From positions 1,726,392 through 1,790,391 of the forward strand of contig NZ_KI911783.1 in NCBI RefSeq assembly GCF_000515415.1: 64,000 nucleotides of DNA, given 5' to 3'. This document shows positions 29,429-40,018 of the stretch, one piece after another; positions within the stretch are counted from its first letter, which is position 1, and every line of letters begins with the position of its first letter. The translations under genes were made by a program, and so were the position numbers. Under the pieces are notes generated by a model. It was not told where the DNA came from and ran no database searches. It was given only the letters and a program-made list of their open reading frames with translations. The DNA is from Bradyrhizobium sp. WSM1417. Lineage in GTDB: Bacteria > Pseudomonadota > Alphaproteobacteria > Rhizobiales > Xanthobacteraceae.

Positions 29429-30082
29429 ATGAAGAGACGTTCGATCGGCAAACTCGCCGGTGGCGCGGCGGCATTCGTCGCTATTGCCTCCTTCGGCCTC
29501 GCGCTGACCCCATCGGCCCATGCGGAGGATTTTTTCTCGGCGCTGTTCGGCGGCTTCCGCGGGCGGCCGGCGCCCGAGATTCGCATGCCGTTCCAGACCG
29601 ATGACACGCCGCGCTACGACACGCCGCGCCAGCGGGCCTCCTATGGCGGCGGCACGGCCTATTGCGTGCGTGGCTGCGACGGACGTTATTTCCCGGCGCA
29701 GGGAAACGATTCCGAGAGCAAGGCGCAATCCTGCAAGAGCTTCTGTCCGGCCTCGGAGACCTCACTGGTCTATGGCGGCAACATCGACGACGCCACGACG
29801 GACAAGGGGAAATCCTATTCCGACCTGCCCAACGCGTTCCGCTATCGCAATGAGATTGTCGCAGGCTGCACCTGCAACGGCAAAGATCCGGTCGGGCTCG
29901 CTCAGGTCAAGGTCGACGACGATCCCACCTTGCGCAAGGGCGACATCGTCGCGGGCGCCGACGGCTTGGTGGTCGCCAGCCGCAATGCCAACGACCGCCG
30001 CGGTGTCGCGATGAATTTCTCCCCATTGCCGGATTCGGTGCGCGCAAGATTCCGCCAGGTGCCGGTGGTGGCGAAGGAGTAG
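29429..30082 (+). CDS. DUF2865 domain-containing exported protein
   Basis: 217 residues. A signal peptide ends near SAHAED. The DUF2865 core (about 77-155) has paired cysteines: YCVRGCDGRYFPAQG, SCKSFCPASE and GCTCNG, probably disulfide-bonded. No enzymatic motif is known. The 17-bp gap to the L,D-transpeptidase suggests a shared transcript and a periplasmic envelope role. Confidence 0.85.
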   Translation: MKRRSIGKLAGGAAAFVAIASFGLALTPSAHAEDFFSALFGGFRGRPAPEIRMPFQTDDTPRYDTPRQRASYGGGTAYCVRGCDGRYFPAQGNDSESKAQSCKSFCPASETSLVYGGNIDDATTDKGKSYSDLPNAFRYRNEIVAGCTCNGKDPVGLAQVKVDDDPTLRKGDIVAGADGLVVASRNANDRRGVAMNFSPLPDSVRARFRQVPVVAKE

Positions 30083-30090
30083 CCCTCAAC

Positions 30091-30116
30091 GTCGTCTTGG
30101 CAAAAGCCAGGACGAC
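30091..30116. repeat. short imperfect inverted repeat after the DUF2865 gene
   Basis: GTCGTCTTGGC, loop AAAA, GCCAGGACGAC, with one mismatch. The ends resemble the outer arms of the 122-bp element at 21581. It lies between convergent genes and may be a degraded copy or a weak terminator. Confidence 0.6.
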
Positions 30117-30156
30117 ACCGAGGGGGTGGGCGCGGCTCTCTCTTTAACGGCCTACG

Positions 30157-32250
30157 CTATGCCGCGCGGATCTTGCCGAGGAAGTCGCTGACCTCATGGC
30201 CGAGCTGGCGGCTCTGGCTCTCCAGCATCTCGGAGGCGTGCTTCACGTTGTCGGCGGCAGCGGCCGCAGCGTCCGCATCGGATTTGACGCCAGTGATGTT
30301 GTCCGAGACATTCTTGGTGCCCTGCGCCGCAAACTGGGTGCTGCGGGTGATCTCTTGCGTGGCCGCTCCCTGCTCCTGCACGGCGGCGGCGATCGCGGTC
30401 GCGACCTCGTTCACTTCGCCGATGATGCCGCCGATGGTCTGGATCGCGCTGATGGCATCGGCCGCGACCTTCTGGATGTCGGCGATCTGCTCGGAGATCT
30501 CCTCGGTTGCCTTGGCCGTCTGGCTCGCCAGCGACTTCACCTCGGAGGCGACCACGGCAAAGCCGCGCCCGGCTTCGCCGGCCCGGGCGGCCTCGATCGT
30601 GGCGTTGAGCGCGAGCAAATTGGTCTGTTGCGCAATGGTGTTGATCAGGCCGACGACCTCGCCGATGCGGCCCGCCGACTTCTGAAGTCCCTGCACCGTG
30701 CCGTCGGTGTCGCGCGCCTGGGCCACGGCGCGGCTGGCGATGCCTGCGGCATGCGCGGCCTGCTGGCTGATGTCGTTGATCGAGGCGCTGAGCTCTTCCG
30801 CGGCGGCGGCGACGCTGTCGACGCTCATGGAGGCGTCATTGGAAGCCTTGCCGGCGACCTGCACGCGGTCGTTGGTCTGCCGCGACACCGCGGAGAGATC
30901 GCCCGAGGTCTTGCGCATCTCGCCGGAGGCCTCGCTCAATTCGCCGAGCGTCTTGCGCACCGCGCCCTCGAACTCGCCGACATAGGTCTCGACCGCGCGC
31001 TGGCGCGCCGAGGCGCCCGCATTGCGTTCGCGCTCCTGCGCCTCGATCGTGAGCTTTTCGTTGGCCTGCTGTTTGAAGGTCTCCAGCGCGCCGGCAAGCG
31101 CGCCGATCTCGTCGTTGCGATCGAGATAGCCGCTGTCGACGGCAAGGTCGCCGCCAGCAACCTTCAGCATGGCGTCGCGGATGGTGTTGAGCGGAGTGAT
31201 GACGCGGCGGCTGACCAGCATGATTGCGCCGACGGCAAGCCCCACGGCGAGCGCCAGCAGCGTCAGCTGCACGATCAGTGCGCGCTCCGCGGCGCCGCGC
31301 TGCTCCTGCGTGTGGATCCTGGCAGCATCGAGTGCACCTTCTGCCACTGCGACCGCGCTCGCCATGCGGCCGACCGTGAGCGGGCTCCATTGGTTCGCCG
31401 TCATCTCGGGCTTCTCACCCTTGACCAGCGCGTCCGCGAGACGGTCGCGCAAGGCCAGATATTGGGGCTCGAAATAGGAGGATTTTGCAGAGGCCATCGC
31501 GGAGGCGAGCCCCGCCGGCAACTGCATGCCGGAGGTCGACAATTCCAGCGCCTTCCACATCGCGCTCGTGCCGCCGACATGCTGGGTATAGGCGTAGCGG
31601 CCTTCCGGCGTGATCTTGCCGGCGGCAAGCCCGGTCGAGACGATCAGCGACGCCTCGCCTGCGGTGTTGCGGAGCAGCCAGGCGTTCTGCTTGATCGACA
31701 GGAGCTGGTCGATCGCGGCGTCCAGGTGATTGACGGTCGCGGCCAACGTGTTCGAGAGCTTGTCGAGCGTGTCGAGCAGGCCCTGCGTCGTCTCCATGTA
31801 TTCCTTGGGCAGGCCGGCGCGGCGCTGGTCCTTCGGCTTGGCCACATCCTCCCAGAACTGCTTCTGCTCCTCGATCAGCAGCTTGTAGAGGCGCGCGAGT
31901 TCCGGCACCAGCGTACCCGATTGCGGAAAGTCCATCGTCGGCAGCAGCTCGAGCGCGCGTGCCATCGCGGGCATTTGGGCATCGCGCAGGGCGCGCAGAT
32001 ATTTCTCGATCTCGCCGTCCATCGGCTCGGTCGCGTTCAGGAGGCGGACCGTGGTCGAGCGATCGGTGCGCAGATTGTGCATCGCCTTGAACAGATCGGC
32101 GGACGTGTCGGCGATCTGCGAGATGCGGTTCGCGGTCTTCAGTCGATCCCAGGACTCGTAGGCGGTGAGCGAGAGTGCGATCACCACGCAGACCGACGTG
32201 ATCGCGATCACCGCCTTCAGCAGCGCGGACACGGTCAGACGATTCAGCAT
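30157..32250 (-). CDS. methyl-accepting chemotaxis protein
   Basis: 697 residues from ATG 32250, preceded by GGGGA. A first membrane span (about 10-30), a long helical periplasmic sensor region, a second span (about 325-345), HAMP, then a cytoplasmic signalling domain whose hairpin tip contains the Glu/Ala/Arg pattern of MCPs ([20 protein letters not shown]). It senses an unknown ligand and controls CheA. No che genes lie in the window, so it is an orphan receptor here. Confidence 0.93.
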   Translation of the reverse strand: MLNRLTVSALLKAVIAITSVCVVIALSLTAYESWDRLKTANRISQIADTSADLFKAMHNLRTDRSTTVRLLNATEPMDGEIEKYLRALRDAQMPAMARALELLPTMDFPQSGTLVPELARLYKLLIEEQKQFWEDVAKPKDQRRAGLPKEYMETTQGLLDTLDKLSNTLAATVNHLDAAIDQLLSIKQNAWLLRNTAGEASLIVSTGLAAGKITPEGRYAYTQHVGGTSAMWKALELSTSGMQLPAGLASAMASAKSSYFEPQYLALRDRLADALVKGEKPEMTANQWSPLTVGRMASAVAVAEGALDAARIHTQEQRGAAERALIVQLTLLALAVGLAVGAIMLVSRRVITPLNTIRDAMLKVAGGDLAVDSGYLDRNDEIGALAGALETFKQQANEKLTIEAQERERNAGASARQRAVETYVGEFEGAVRKTLGELSEASGEMRKTSGDLSAVSRQTNDRVQVAGKASNDASMSVDSVAAAAEELSASINDISQQAAHAAGIASRAVAQARDTDGTVQGLQKSAGRIGEVVGLINTIAQQTNLLALNATIEAARAGEAGRGFAVVASEVKSLASQTAKATEEISEQIADIQKVAADAISAIQTIGGIIGEVNEVATAIAAAVQEQGAATQEITRSTQFAAQGTKNVSDNITGVKSDADAAAAAADNVKHASEMLESQSRQLGHEVSDFLGKIRAA

Positions 32251-32526
32251 CGAAGTCCCCCAATTCCCATTACAAAACTCGTGAAGTCGCCCCGGCAACA
32301 TCGGAAAAGTGGGCGCACGCAAGACCAGGCAATCGCATGCCGTTTGTGGCTCAGGGGCCCAAACGGTGACTGCATCTGAAAGGAAAAGGGTAAAGTTTTA
32401 GGCAGGCCGGCTGACGGTAGAAGTACGTATTTACTAGAAGTTGCAGAGGGTTGCGTCGATGGAACCAAGCCGGGAGTTACGCGTTAGCAGACTGTCAGCA
32501 ATTTTGCCTAAAGGGGGGTCCTAGCG

Positions 32527-32682
32527 ATGCTGGTCGGCGTACTCGTCACCTTTCTCGTCGTCATTCTCGTGCTTTACCTCATCAACATGCTGCCGATGGA
32601 CGGCCGCGCCAAGCAGATCGCGCGCGTCGTCGTCATCATCATCGGGATCGTGTCGCTGCTGAAATATCTGGCAGTGTTCTAG
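32527..32682 (+). CDS. 51-aa Thivi_2564-like membrane protein
   Basis: 51 residues starting at ATG 32527, with an AAAGGGGGG site upstream. Two membrane segments (GVLVTFLVVILVLYLI and ARVVVIIIGIVSLLKYL) are joined by a short loop, MLPMDGRAKQI. This matches the small Thivi_2564-type membrane protein family. Function unknown. Its stop falls just inside a palindromic repeat region. Confidence 0.75.
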   Translation: MLVGVLVTFLVVILVLYLINMLPMDGRAKQIARVVVIIIGIVSLLKYLAVF

Positions 32683-32776
32683 CCGGGCTTTCGTAGCCCG
32701 GACGGATCGCAGCGCAATCCGGGTCTTTGCCCCAAGCCATAGCGGCCCCGGATTACACTTCGCTCCATCCGGCTAC
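32681..32776. repeat. dispersed palindromic repeat of the AGCCCGGA type
   Basis: It begins AGCCGGGCTTTCGTAGCCCGGA and continues to CCGGATTACACTTCGCTCCATCCGGCTACT. The outer parts can pair (GTAGCCCGGACGGATCGCAG with the reverse of CGCTCCATCCGGCTAC, imperfect). Sequences of this type are common between genes in Bradyrhizobium-like genomes. There is only one copy of this subtype in the window. Confidence 0.7.
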
Positions 32777-32784
32777 TGCTCCAA

Positions 32785-32816
32785 CAAAAAAGCCCCGGCG
32801 TGAGCCGGGGCTTTTG
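32785..32816 (-). terminator. intrinsic terminator of the malate synthase gene
   Basis: On the minus strand AAGCCCCGGC, loop TCAC, GCCGGGGCTT is followed by TTTTGTTGG. The 10-bp stem and U-run make a strong terminator 18 bp after the glcB stop. It can also act on the plus strand. Confidence 0.85.
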
Positions 32817-32833
32817 GTGCTCGCTATTCGGGC

Positions 32834-34999
32834 CTACCCCGCCGCTTTGGCCTCGCGGCGGCGGGCAGTGAGGATGTATTCGGTGTAGCCGTTCGGCTGC
32901 TCGCGGCCCTTGAAGATGAGGTCGCTAGCCGCCTTAAAGGCTGTGCCGTCGAAGGCGGGCGCCATCGGCTTGTAGATGGGATCGCCCGCATTCTGCTTGT
33001 CGACGACGACCGCCATACGCTTGAGCGATTCCATCACCTGCGCCTCGGTGATAACGCCCTGGTGCAGCCAGTTGGCGAGGTGCTGGCTGGAGATGCGCAA
33101 GGTGGCACGGTCTTCCATCAGGCCGACGTCGTGGATGTCAGGCACCTTGGAGCAGCCGACGCCCTGGTCGATCCAGCGCACGACATAGCCCAGAATGCCC
33201 TGGCAGTTGTTGTCGATCTCCTGCTTGACGTCGTCGGGTGCCCAGTTCGATTTCGACACCGGGATGGTGAGGATGTCTTCGAGCTTCGCGCGTGGGCCGC
33301 CCTTGGTGAGCTCCTGCTGGCGCGCGGTGACGTTGACCTGGTGGTAGTGCAGCGCGTGCAGCGTCGCCGCCGTCGGCGAGGGCACCCAGGCGGTGGTGGC
33401 GCCGGCCTGCGGATGGGCGAGCTTCTGTTGCAGCATGTCCGCCATCTTGTCGGGCGCGGCCCACATGCCCTTGCCGATCTGGGCATGGCCGGGCAGGCCA
33501 CAGGTCAGGCCCATGTCGACGTTCCAGTCCTCATAGGACTTGATCCAGGGCTGCGCCTTCATCTCGTTCTTGCGGATCATCGGGCCCGCTTCCATCGAGG
33601 TGTGGATCTCGTCGCCGGTGCGGTCGAGGAAGCCGGTGTTGATGAACATGATGCGCTTGGAGGCGCGCTGGATGCAGGCCTTGAGGTTGACGGTGGTGCG
33701 CCGCTCCTCGTCCATGATGCCGACCTTGAGCGTGTTCTCGGGCAGCGACAGCATCTTCTCGACGCGGTCGAAGATCTCGCAGGTCAGCGACACCTCATCG
33801 GGGCCGTGCATCTTCGGCTTGACGATATAGGCCGAGCCGGTGCGGCTGTTCTTGACCTTGGAGTTGCCTTTCAGATCATGCACGGCAAGAAGCCCGGAGA
33901 CGGCGGCGTCGAGCAGGCCTTCCGGAATTTCCTCGCCCTTGTCGTCCAGCACCGCGTCGGTGAACATGTGGTGACCGCAATTGCGCATCAGGAGCAGGCT
34001 GCGGCCGTGCAGCTTGATCTCGCCCTTGCCGTCAGGCGTCTTGTAGCTGCGGTCGGCATTGAGCGAGCGCGTCAGCGTCTTGCCGCCCTTCTCGAAATCG
34101 GCCGACAGCGTGCCGTTCATCAGGCCGAGCGTGTTGCGATAGACCAGCACCTTGTCCTCGGCATCGACCGCCGCGACCGAGTCCTCCATGTCGAGAATCG
34201 TGGAGACCGCGGACTCCATGACCATGTCCGCGACGCCGGCCGGATCGTCCTTGCCGATCGCGCTGGTACGGTCGATCTTCACCTCGACATGCAGGCCGTT
34301 GTTGGCGAGCAGCACCGCGCTCGGTGCGGCCGCATCGCCCTGGAAGCCTGCGAATTGCGCGGCGTTCTTCAGCGCGGTGGCGTTGCCACTCTTGAGCTTC
34401 ACCGCGAGCTGGCCTGCGACCACGCTATAGGCGGTGACGTCGGTGTGACTGCCGGTCGCCAACGGCACGGCGGCATCGAGGAAGGCTTTCGCTTTTGCGA
34501 TGACCTTGTCGCCGCGCGCCTTGTTGTAGCCCTTGCCGCTCTCGGACGGGTCGTGCGGGATCGCGTCGGTGCCGTAGAAGGCGTCATAGAGCGACCCCCA
34601 GCGCGCATTCGCCGCATTCAGCGCGTAGCGTGCGTTGGTCAGGGGCACGACCAGCTGCGGGCCGCAGATCGTGCCGATCTCTTCGTCCACGTTGGCGGTC
34701 TCGACCTTCTGCGTCGCCGGCTCCGGGACGAGATAGCCGATCTCCTTCAGGAAGGCGGTATAGGCGCTGAGGTCGAACGCCTTGCCCTTGTTGGCGCGGT
34801 GCCAGTCGTCGATCTTGGCCTGCAGCGTGTCGCGCTCCGCCAGCAGCGCGCGGTTCTTCGGCCCCAGCTCCTTGATGATGGCGGCGAGCCCGGCCCAGAA
34901 CGCATCCGGTGCGATTCCCGTCTTCGGGGCCGCTTCCTTGGCGATGAAATCGAACAGGACGGGAGCAATCTTCAATCCGTGGGCGTCGACGCGTTTCAT
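32834..34999 (-). CDS. glcB: malate synthase G
   Basis: 721 residues, the normal length of the large monomeric G form. Motifs include [18 protein letters not shown] (about 265-283), [12 protein letters not shown] (about 343-354) and [14 protein letters not shown] near 505-518. It condenses glyoxylate with acetyl-CoA to malate in the glyoxylate shunt. No isocitrate lyase gene is in the window. It is a single-gene unit with its own terminator. Confidence 0.96.
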   Translation of the reverse strand: MKRVDAHGLKIAPVLFDFIAKEAAPKTGIAPDAFWAGLAAIIKELGPKNRALLAERDTLQAKIDDWHRANKGKAFDLSAYTAFLKEIGYLVPEPATQKVETANVDEEIGTICGPQLVVPLTNARYALNAANARWGSLYDAFYGTDAIPHDPSESGKGYNKARGDKVIAKAKAFLDAAVPLATGSHTDVTAYSVVAGQLAVKLKSGNATALKNAAQFAGFQGDAAAPSAVLLANNGLHVEVKIDRTSAIGKDDPAGVADMVMESAVSTILDMEDSVAAVDAEDKVLVYRNTLGLMNGTLSADFEKGGKTLTRSLNADRSYKTPDGKGEIKLHGRSLLLMRNCGHHMFTDAVLDDKGEEIPEGLLDAAVSGLLAVHDLKGNSKVKNSRTGSAYIVKPKMHGPDEVSLTCEIFDRVEKMLSLPENTLKVGIMDEERRTTVNLKACIQRASKRIMFINTGFLDRTGDEIHTSMEAGPMIRKNEMKAQPWIKSYEDWNVDMGLTCGLPGHAQIGKGMWAAPDKMADMLQQKLAHPQAGATTAWVPSPTAATLHALHYHQVNVTARQQELTKGGPRAKLEDILTIPVSKSNWAPDDVKQEIDNNCQGILGYVVRWIDQGVGCSKVPDIHDVGLMEDRATLRISSQHLANWLHQGVITEAQVMESLKRMAVVVDKQNAGDPIYKPMAPAFDGTAFKAASDLIFKGREQPNGYTEYILTARRREAKAAG

Positions 35000-35170
35000 G
35001 ATGGGCTTTCTCGTTGGAAATGGCTGTTTTTGGCTGCTTTTGACCCGACAGCAGCAAAATGCGCTCCAAGGAGCGGCTTTCGGGGTCTTATTAGCCCCAA
35101 AATCGGGGCCGTGAGAAGGCCCCCAAAAGTTGTCAAAATGTCAAGGCGAGGTGGGCGGCCGACGCACGGT

Positions 35171-35274
35171 CTCATTCCCCGCGAAGGCGGGGAATCCAGT
35201 ACGCCGCGGCCTCTCGGCTGAATCACTGCTCTCCGTGGAATACTGGGTCGCCCGGTCAAGCCGGGCGACGACAG
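35171..35274. repeat. 104-bp palindromic element, copy 1
   Basis: It shares its layout and length with the elements at 49499 and 53956: a GC hairpin at the left (TTCCCCGCGAAGGCGGGGAA), ATCCAGTACGCCGCGGC in the middle, and GGTCGCCCGGTCAAGCCGGG at the right. The left hairpin sequence differs from the other two copies. It lies in the 293-bp gap between glcB and cysNC, where I see no gene. Confidence 0.9.
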
Positions 35275-35292
35275 CGGGGCAGCAGCCCGGCT

Positions 35293-37209
35293 TCAAATAT
35301 TCGCGGCGAGGTCCACGACTTCGTCGAACAGCACGCCGGTCGTCTTGAGCATCTGTTCGATCTCGTCCGCCGCCTCGGCGACCGTCCGCGTCGAGGTGTC
35401 GATCACGAGCTCAGCGGCTTGCGGCGTCTCGTAGTCGTTGAGGATGCCGGTGAACGACGCGAGCGTGCCGGCGCGGGCCTTCTTGTAGTGGCCCTTGGGG
35501 TCGCGCTCCTCGCAAATTTCCGCCGGCGTCGCGACGTGAATCTCGCGGAACGAAGTGTCGGCGATGCGGCGCGCGGTGGCGCGGTCCTCGCGGGCGGGCG
35601 AGACGGCGGCGACAATGGCGATGTGGCCGTTGCGGGCGAGATGCGTCGCGACTTCGGCGAGGCGGCGGATGTTCTCGCTGCGATCGGCGGTCGAAAAGCC
35701 GAGATCGCTGTTGAGTCCGGCGCGCAGCGTATCGCCGTCGAGCAGGATCGGCGAGCCACCATTGCTGAACAGCCGCCGCTCCAGCGCTTTTGCGAGAGTC
35801 GACTTGCCGGAAGCGGGGAGGCCGGTGAGCCAGACCACGGCGCCGTTGTGACGATAGCGCGCGGAGCGTTCGTCGGGGCGCAGCGCGGATTCCACCGGCA
35901 CGATGTCGACGGGCACGGCGCGCTGGCCGGCATCGACCGACAGCACGAGACCGCCCCCGGCGATGCGCCCGGACACCTCGATCACGAGACGGCCGGTGCG
36001 GGGATTCTCGGTGTAGGGATCGGTTGCAATCGGATTCGAAAGGGAAATGTCGATCTCGCCGACATGGTTGCGGCCGATTGCCTTGTTCTCGACGCTCGAC
36101 AGCTCGCCGGGATCGACCGCCTTCTCGATTGCGACGACGGTGGCGCGGCTTTCCTTCGGTCCGCAGCGAACCAGGAGCTGGTCGCCCTTGGCCAGCGGCT
36201 TGTCGTGCAGCCAGAAGATCCGCGCGCGCAGCCGCCGCGTCTCGCGCGGCGCGCTGTTGGTATGCGCGATGATATCGCCACGCTCGAGGAACAGCTCGCG
36301 GTCGAGCGTGATGCCGACCGAGCGGCCCGCACCCTGGCGGCCCGTGACCGGCGTCACCGGCCAGCTCTCGACCGTCTTGATCCTGGCGATCTTGCCGGCC
36401 GGCATGATCACGATTTCGTCGCCGGCGATGAGGCTACCGGATTCGATCCGGCCCGCGACGATGCGGCGGTCGTCGAATTTGTAGATCGCCTGCACCGGCA
36501 GGCGCAGCGCCAGCGCTTCCAGCGGCCGCGCCGGTTCGAGCCTGTCAAGCGCCTCGACCACTGTCGGACCCTTGTACCAGCCGATGCGGTCGGTGCGCTC
36601 GGCGACGCCGTCGCCGTCGCGAGCGGAAATCGGGATCACGGCCGTGGGCTTCACGCCGAGGCCTTGCAGATGCGCCGAGATCTCGTCGCTGATGTCCTTG
36701 AAGCGCTCGGCGGAGAAGTCGACGCGGTCCATCTTGTTGACGACGACCGCGACCTGCTTCACGCCGAGCAGATGCAGGAGATAGCCGTGCCGCCTTGTTT
36801 GGTCGCGCACGCCTTCGAGCGCGTCGATGATCAGCACCGCGCCGTCGGCCTGCGAGGCGCCGGTGATCATGTTACGCAGGAATTCGGCGTGGCCGGGTGC
36901 GTCGATCAGCACGATGTCGCGCGAATTGGTGCGGAAGCGGATCTGCGTGGTGTCGATGGTAATGCCCTGGTCACGCTCGGTCTGGAGCGCGTCAAGCAGG
37001 AACGACCATTCGAACGGCATGCCGCGCCGCGCGCTGACGGCCTTGAGCATGTCGAGCTTGCCGTCGGGCAGGCTGCCGGTCTCGTGCAGCAGGCGGCCGA
37101 CCAGCGTCGACTTGCCGTGGTCGACATGGCCGACGATGACGATGCGGACCTGCGGACGCGTGGTGCCGTTCGGAGTGGCAGGCGAAGCGGGGGTGACGAT
37201 CATGTTCAT
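35293..37209 (-). CDS. cysN: bifunctional sulfate adenylyltransferase subunit 1/adenylylsulfate kinase (CysN-CysC)
   Basis: 638 residues from ATG 37209; an in-frame GTG at 37248 is less likely because it overlaps cysD. Residues 1-430 are the CysN GTPase: [17 protein letters not shown] and NKMD. Residues 440-638 are the CysC kinase with P-loop GLPASGKST. CysN with CysD makes APS from sulfate and ATP; CysC phosphorylates APS to PAPS. The fused form is also known as NodQ in rhizobia. It follows cysD by 19 bp on the same strand. Confidence 0.95.
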   Translation of the reverse strand: MNMIVTPASPATPNGTTRPQVRIVIVGHVDHGKSTLVGRLLHETGSLPDGKLDMLKAVSARRGMPFEWSFLLDALQTERDQGITIDTTQIRFRTNSRDIVLIDAPGHAEFLRNMITGASQADGAVLIIDALEGVRDQTRRHGYLLHLLGVKQVAVVVNKMDRVDFSAERFKDISDEISAHLQGLGVKPTAVIPISARDGDGVAERTDRIGWYKGPTVVEALDRLEPARPLEALALRLPVQAIYKFDDRRIVAGRIESGSLIAGDEIVIMPAGKIARIKTVESWPVTPVTGRQGAGRSVGITLDRELFLERGDIIAHTNSAPRETRRLRARIFWLHDKPLAKGDQLLVRCGPKESRATVVAIEKAVDPGELSSVENKAIGRNHVGEIDISLSNPIATDPYTENPRTGRLVIEVSGRIAGGGLVLSVDAGQRAVPVDIVPVESALRPDERSARYRHNGAVVWLTGLPASGKSTLAKALERRLFSNGGSPILLDGDTLRAGLNSDLGFSTADRSENIRRLAEVATHLARNGHIAIVAAVSPAREDRATARRIADTSFREIHVATPAEICEERDPKGHYKKARAGTLASFTGILNDYETPQAAELVIDTSTRTVAEAADEIEQMLKTTGVLFDEVVDLAANI

Positions 37210-37228
37210 ACGACGCTCGCGTCCTTGA

Positions 37229-38125
37229 TCAGAGATAGCCGGCGACACGCAGGCGCTCGAAAGCGTCCTCGGTCTCGTGGTCGAGCGCGCGGCCGGAACG
37301 TTCCGGCACCTTGGTCTGCTCGAGCTCGATCAGGATCTCGTCGATATTTGACGCGTTTGAGGCGACCGGATTGGTGATGTCCTGATCGCCCAGCGAGCGA
37401 TAGCGCTTGCCGTTTTGCGACAGATACAGCGGAATGATCGGGATGTTCTCGCGCTTGGTGTAGGCCCAGATATCGGACTCGGTCCAATGCAGGATCGGAT
37501 GGATGCGCAGATGCGCGCCCTGCGGCGGCGATGCGTTGAAGTGATCCCAGAATTCCGGCGGCTGGTCGCGCACGTCCCAATTGCCTTCGAGCCCGCGCGG
37601 CGAGAACACGCGCTCCTTGGCGCGCGTCGCCTCCTCGTCGCGGCGGATGCCGGCGATCAGGCCGTCAAAACCGTATTTTGCGAGCGCCATTTTGAGGCCT
37701 TCGGTCTTGCGCGCGGCGGAACGGGCAGCCGGCGGCAGCGTTGGGTCGACGGCATCAATCGGCGGGCAGGGCTCGACACGCAGATCGAGATCCCATTCCT
37801 TGCCGTAGTGATCGCGGAAGCGATACATCTCCGGAAACTTCTTGCCGGTGTCGACATGGAGGGCCGGAAACGGCAGACGGCCGAAGAACGCCTTGCGCGC
37901 CAGCCAGATCATGACGTTGGAGTCCTTGCCGAGCGACCATAGCAGGGCGATCTTCTTGAGGCGGCCGAAGGCTTCGCGGAAGATGTAGATGCTCTGGGCC
38001 TCGAGCTGGTCGAGATGGTCCATGCTCGGGGCAAGATCAGCAGAAAATTCTTGCGTGCGCGCGCGCTCGGCCGCGGCCGGGCTGCCCAGCCCGTCAGCAG
38101 TGGAATTGTCCTTGAGAAGATGCAT
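37229..38125 (-). CDS. cysD: sulfate adenylyltransferase subunit 2 (CysD)
   Basis: 298 residues from ATG 38125; ATG 38023 ([19 protein letters not shown]) is the classical family start, and the extra 34 residues may or may not be translated. The PP-loop is SLGKDSNVM and the domain pattern [20 protein letters not shown] is intact. It forms the heterodimer with CysN for APS synthesis. It is transcribed away from cysG across a 143-bp AT-rich region. Confidence 0.94.
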   Translation of the reverse strand: MHLLKDNSTADGLGSPAAAERARTQEFSADLAPSMDHLDQLEAQSIYIFREAFGRLKKIALLWSLGKDSNVMIWLARKAFFGRLPFPALHVDTGKKFPEMYRFRDHYGKEWDLDLRVEPCPPIDAVDPTLPPAARSAARKTEGLKMALAKYGFDGLIAGIRRDEEATRAKERVFSPRGLEGNWDVRDQPPEFWDHFNASPPQGAHLRIHPILHWTESDIWAYTKRENIPIIPLYLSQNGKRYRSLGDQDITNPVASNASNIDEILIELEQTKVPERSGRALDHETEDAFERLRVAGYL

Positions 38126-38268
38126 CTCTGCCACTTTGCGTTTGAAGGCGAAAATTCTATAGTTGCGGTGCAGAAGAGAAGAAAAAATTTTCTCTTTGCG
38201 CGCTAGAAACGACACATATATAGAAAATAATTCCAGTCAACCCTGGATGTGGGGTAAGCGAGTATCGT
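38126..38268. promoter_or_regulatory. divergent AT-rich control region between cysD and cysG
   Basis: 143 bp, clearly richer in A and T than its surroundings. It contains an inverted repeat AAGAGAA-GAAAAAATT-TTCTCTT (38171-38193), then CACATATATAGAAAATAATTCC (positions 38211-38232). It must hold the promoters for both arms of the sulfur locus. I cannot assign the regulator; a sulfur-responsive repressor or CysB-type activator is an inference only. Confidence 0.65.
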
Positions 38269-39693
38269 ATGCGGTTCTTGCCCGTGTTCCTCGATCTCAA
38301 GGCCGGTCCGGTGGTCCTCATCGGCGCGGGTGAGCTTTTGCGCGCCAAGCTGCGCGTGCTGGCCGCTGCCGGTGCGCGCATTCGCGTGCATGCGATCGAC
38401 GGCAATCAGGACCTGGGTCTGAGCTCCGAGGACGCCGCGCGTATCGACATTGCGGCGGCCGATCCGCTCACCGCCGATCTTTCGGGAATCATCGCCGTCG
38501 TTTGCGCCGGCGCAGGCGATGTCGGCGTGGCGATGTCGGCCCGCGCCAAGGCGCTCGGCCTGCCCGTCAACGTCATGGACGATCTCGATCATTCCAGCTT
38601 CATCTTTCCGGCGATCGTCGATCGTGGCGATGTCGTGGTCGCCGTCGGCACCGGCGGCACGTCGCCGGTGGTGGCACGGCGCGTGCGCGAGAAGATCGAG
38701 GCGCTGCTGCCGGCGCGCATCGGCGAACTCGCCGAGTTCATCGGCGGCTTCCGCAAATCCATCAACGAACGTATTGCCGAGTTTCCGCTGCGCCGCCGCT
38801 TCTGGGAGCGCGTCATCGACGGCCCGATCGGTGCCGCCGTTCTGGCCGGCCGCAAAGGCGAGGCGGACGCTGCGCTCAAGGCGATCTCCGATCCATCCGC
38901 GTTCGCGCGCTCCGACAAGCCGGAAGGCTCGGTCGCGCTGGTCGGCGCCGGTCCGGGTGATCCGGACCTGCTCACCATTAAGGCGCTGCGCGCGCTCCAG
39001 GATGCCGATATCGTCTTCCACGACGAACTGGTCTCGCCTGAAATTCTCGACCGCATCCGCCGTGACACCACGCGCGTGCCGGTCGGTCGCCGCGTGGGCA
39101 AGCCCGGCATCGGGCAGGACGCCATCAACAAGCGCATGATCGAGGCCGCCCGATCCGGCCAGCGCGTGGTGCGGCTGAAGGGCGGCGATCCTTTCGTGTT
39201 CGGCCGGGGCGGCGAAGAAGTCGAAGCGCTGCGTGCTGCCGGCGTTGCCTATTCGATCATTCCCGGCATTACCGCAGGCCTCGGCGGCGCCGCCGATTTC
39301 GAGGTGCCGCTCACCTTTCGTCACGAAGCAACCCGCATCACCTTCCTCACCGCGCACAAGGCGCGCGACGCGGAAGTCGTGGACTGGTCGACGCTGACCG
39401 ACGCCAGGATGACCGTCGTGGTCTATATGGGCATGACGGCTGCGCCCGCTATACGCGCCGGCCTGTTGGCCGCGGGCCGTTCGCCGGAGACGCCGGTCGG
39501 CGTGTTCGCCCGCGTCACGCGCCCCGATGCGCAAGGCGCGATCGGCACGCTGCGCGACCTGCCCGAACTGGTGCGACGGACCAATGGCGGGCCTGCCATT
39601 CTCATCATCGGCGATGTGGTCCGGCATGCCGGCTCGCTTCGCCGCCAAACCCCAAAGCAAATCATCTCTGACCTATTGGATGCAGCCGAATGA
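38269..39693 (+). CDS. cysG: siroheme synthase CysG
   Basis: 474 residues. The N-terminal 210 residues are the precorrin-2 dehydrogenase/ferrochelatase half with a nucleotide-binding GAGELLRAKLRVLAAAGA motif. The C-terminal half is the uroporphyrinogen-III methyltransferase (VGAGPGDPDLLTIKALRALQ near 225-244, then RLKGGDPFVFGRGGEE near 303-318). It makes the siroheme needed by CysI. It overlaps the next gene by 4 bp (ATGA). Confidence 0.95.
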   Translation: MRFLPVFLDLKAGPVVLIGAGELLRAKLRVLAAAGARIRVHAIDGNQDLGLSSEDAARIDIAAADPLTADLSGIIAVVCAGAGDVGVAMSARAKALGLPVNVMDDLDHSSFIFPAIVDRGDVVVAVGTGGTSPVVARRVREKIEALLPARIGELAEFIGGFRKSINERIAEFPLRRRFWERVIDGPIGAAVLAGRKGEADAALKAISDPSAFARSDKPEGSVALVGAGPGDPDLLTIKALRALQDADIVFHDELVSPEILDRIRRDTTRVPVGRRVGKPGIGQDAINKRMIEAARSGQRVVRLKGGDPFVFGRGGEEVEALRAAGVAYSIIPGITAGLGGAADFEVPLTFRHEATRITFLTAHKARDAEVVDWSTLTDARMTVVVYMGMTAAPAIRAGLLAAGRSPETPVGVFARVTRPDAQGAIGTLRDLPELVRRTNGGPAILIIGDVVRHAGSLRRQTPKQIISDLLDAAE

Positions 39694-40007
39694 CCTCCCC
39701 GCTCGAACAGAAAAAGATCAAGATCGCCGGCCCCTCGGTCGTGACCGCCAATCGGACCTGGGACGGCATCGTGGTGTACCGCACCGCCGCCAAGGGCTGG
39801 TCCGCGGACCTGTCGGAAGCCGCGATCGTGCGCAACTCCGACGAGGCGAAGGCGTTGCTGGCGGAGTCCGTGGCCGATGACGTCGGCGCGATCGGTCCCT
39901 ATATCGCGCCGGTACAGGTCGGCGCCGACGGCAAGGTCGAACCCGGCAATCTGCGCGAACAAATCCGCCGCACCGGCGTGACCATCGGACAGCCGGTCCA
40001 GGTTTAA
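39690..40007 (+). CDS. DUF2849 domain-containing protein of the sulfite reduction operon
   Basis: 105 residues, cytoplasmic, no signal or span. It matches the DUF2849 pattern: VTANRTWDGIVVYRTAAKGW then a C-terminal REQIRRTGVTIG. The gene is coupled to cysG by ATGA and ends 11 bp before cysI. Members occur next to cysG/cysI in alphaproteobacteria; no activity is known. A small role in sulfite reductase assembly or electron supply is an inference. Confidence 0.85.
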   Translation: MTSPLEQKKIKIAGPSVVTANRTWDGIVVYRTAAKGWSADLSEAAIVRNSDEAKALLAESVADDVGAIGPYIAPVQVGADGKVEPGNLREQIRRTGVTIGQPVQV

Positions 40008-40018
40008 GGCATTCTCTC

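Noticed and set aside
30196..32379. A 727-aa plus-strand frame opposite the chemoreceptor
   Set aside because: Arg/Gly/Leu/Ala composition typical of antisense frames; the MCP on the other strand has full motifs.
33062..35221. A 719-aa plus-strand frame opposite malate synthase G
   Set aside because: Antisense shadow; composition is codon-bias driven and no domain is recognisable.
35419..37377. A 652-aa plus-strand frame opposite cysNC
   Set aside because: Antisense shadow; the CysN and CysC motifs on the minus strand are intact.
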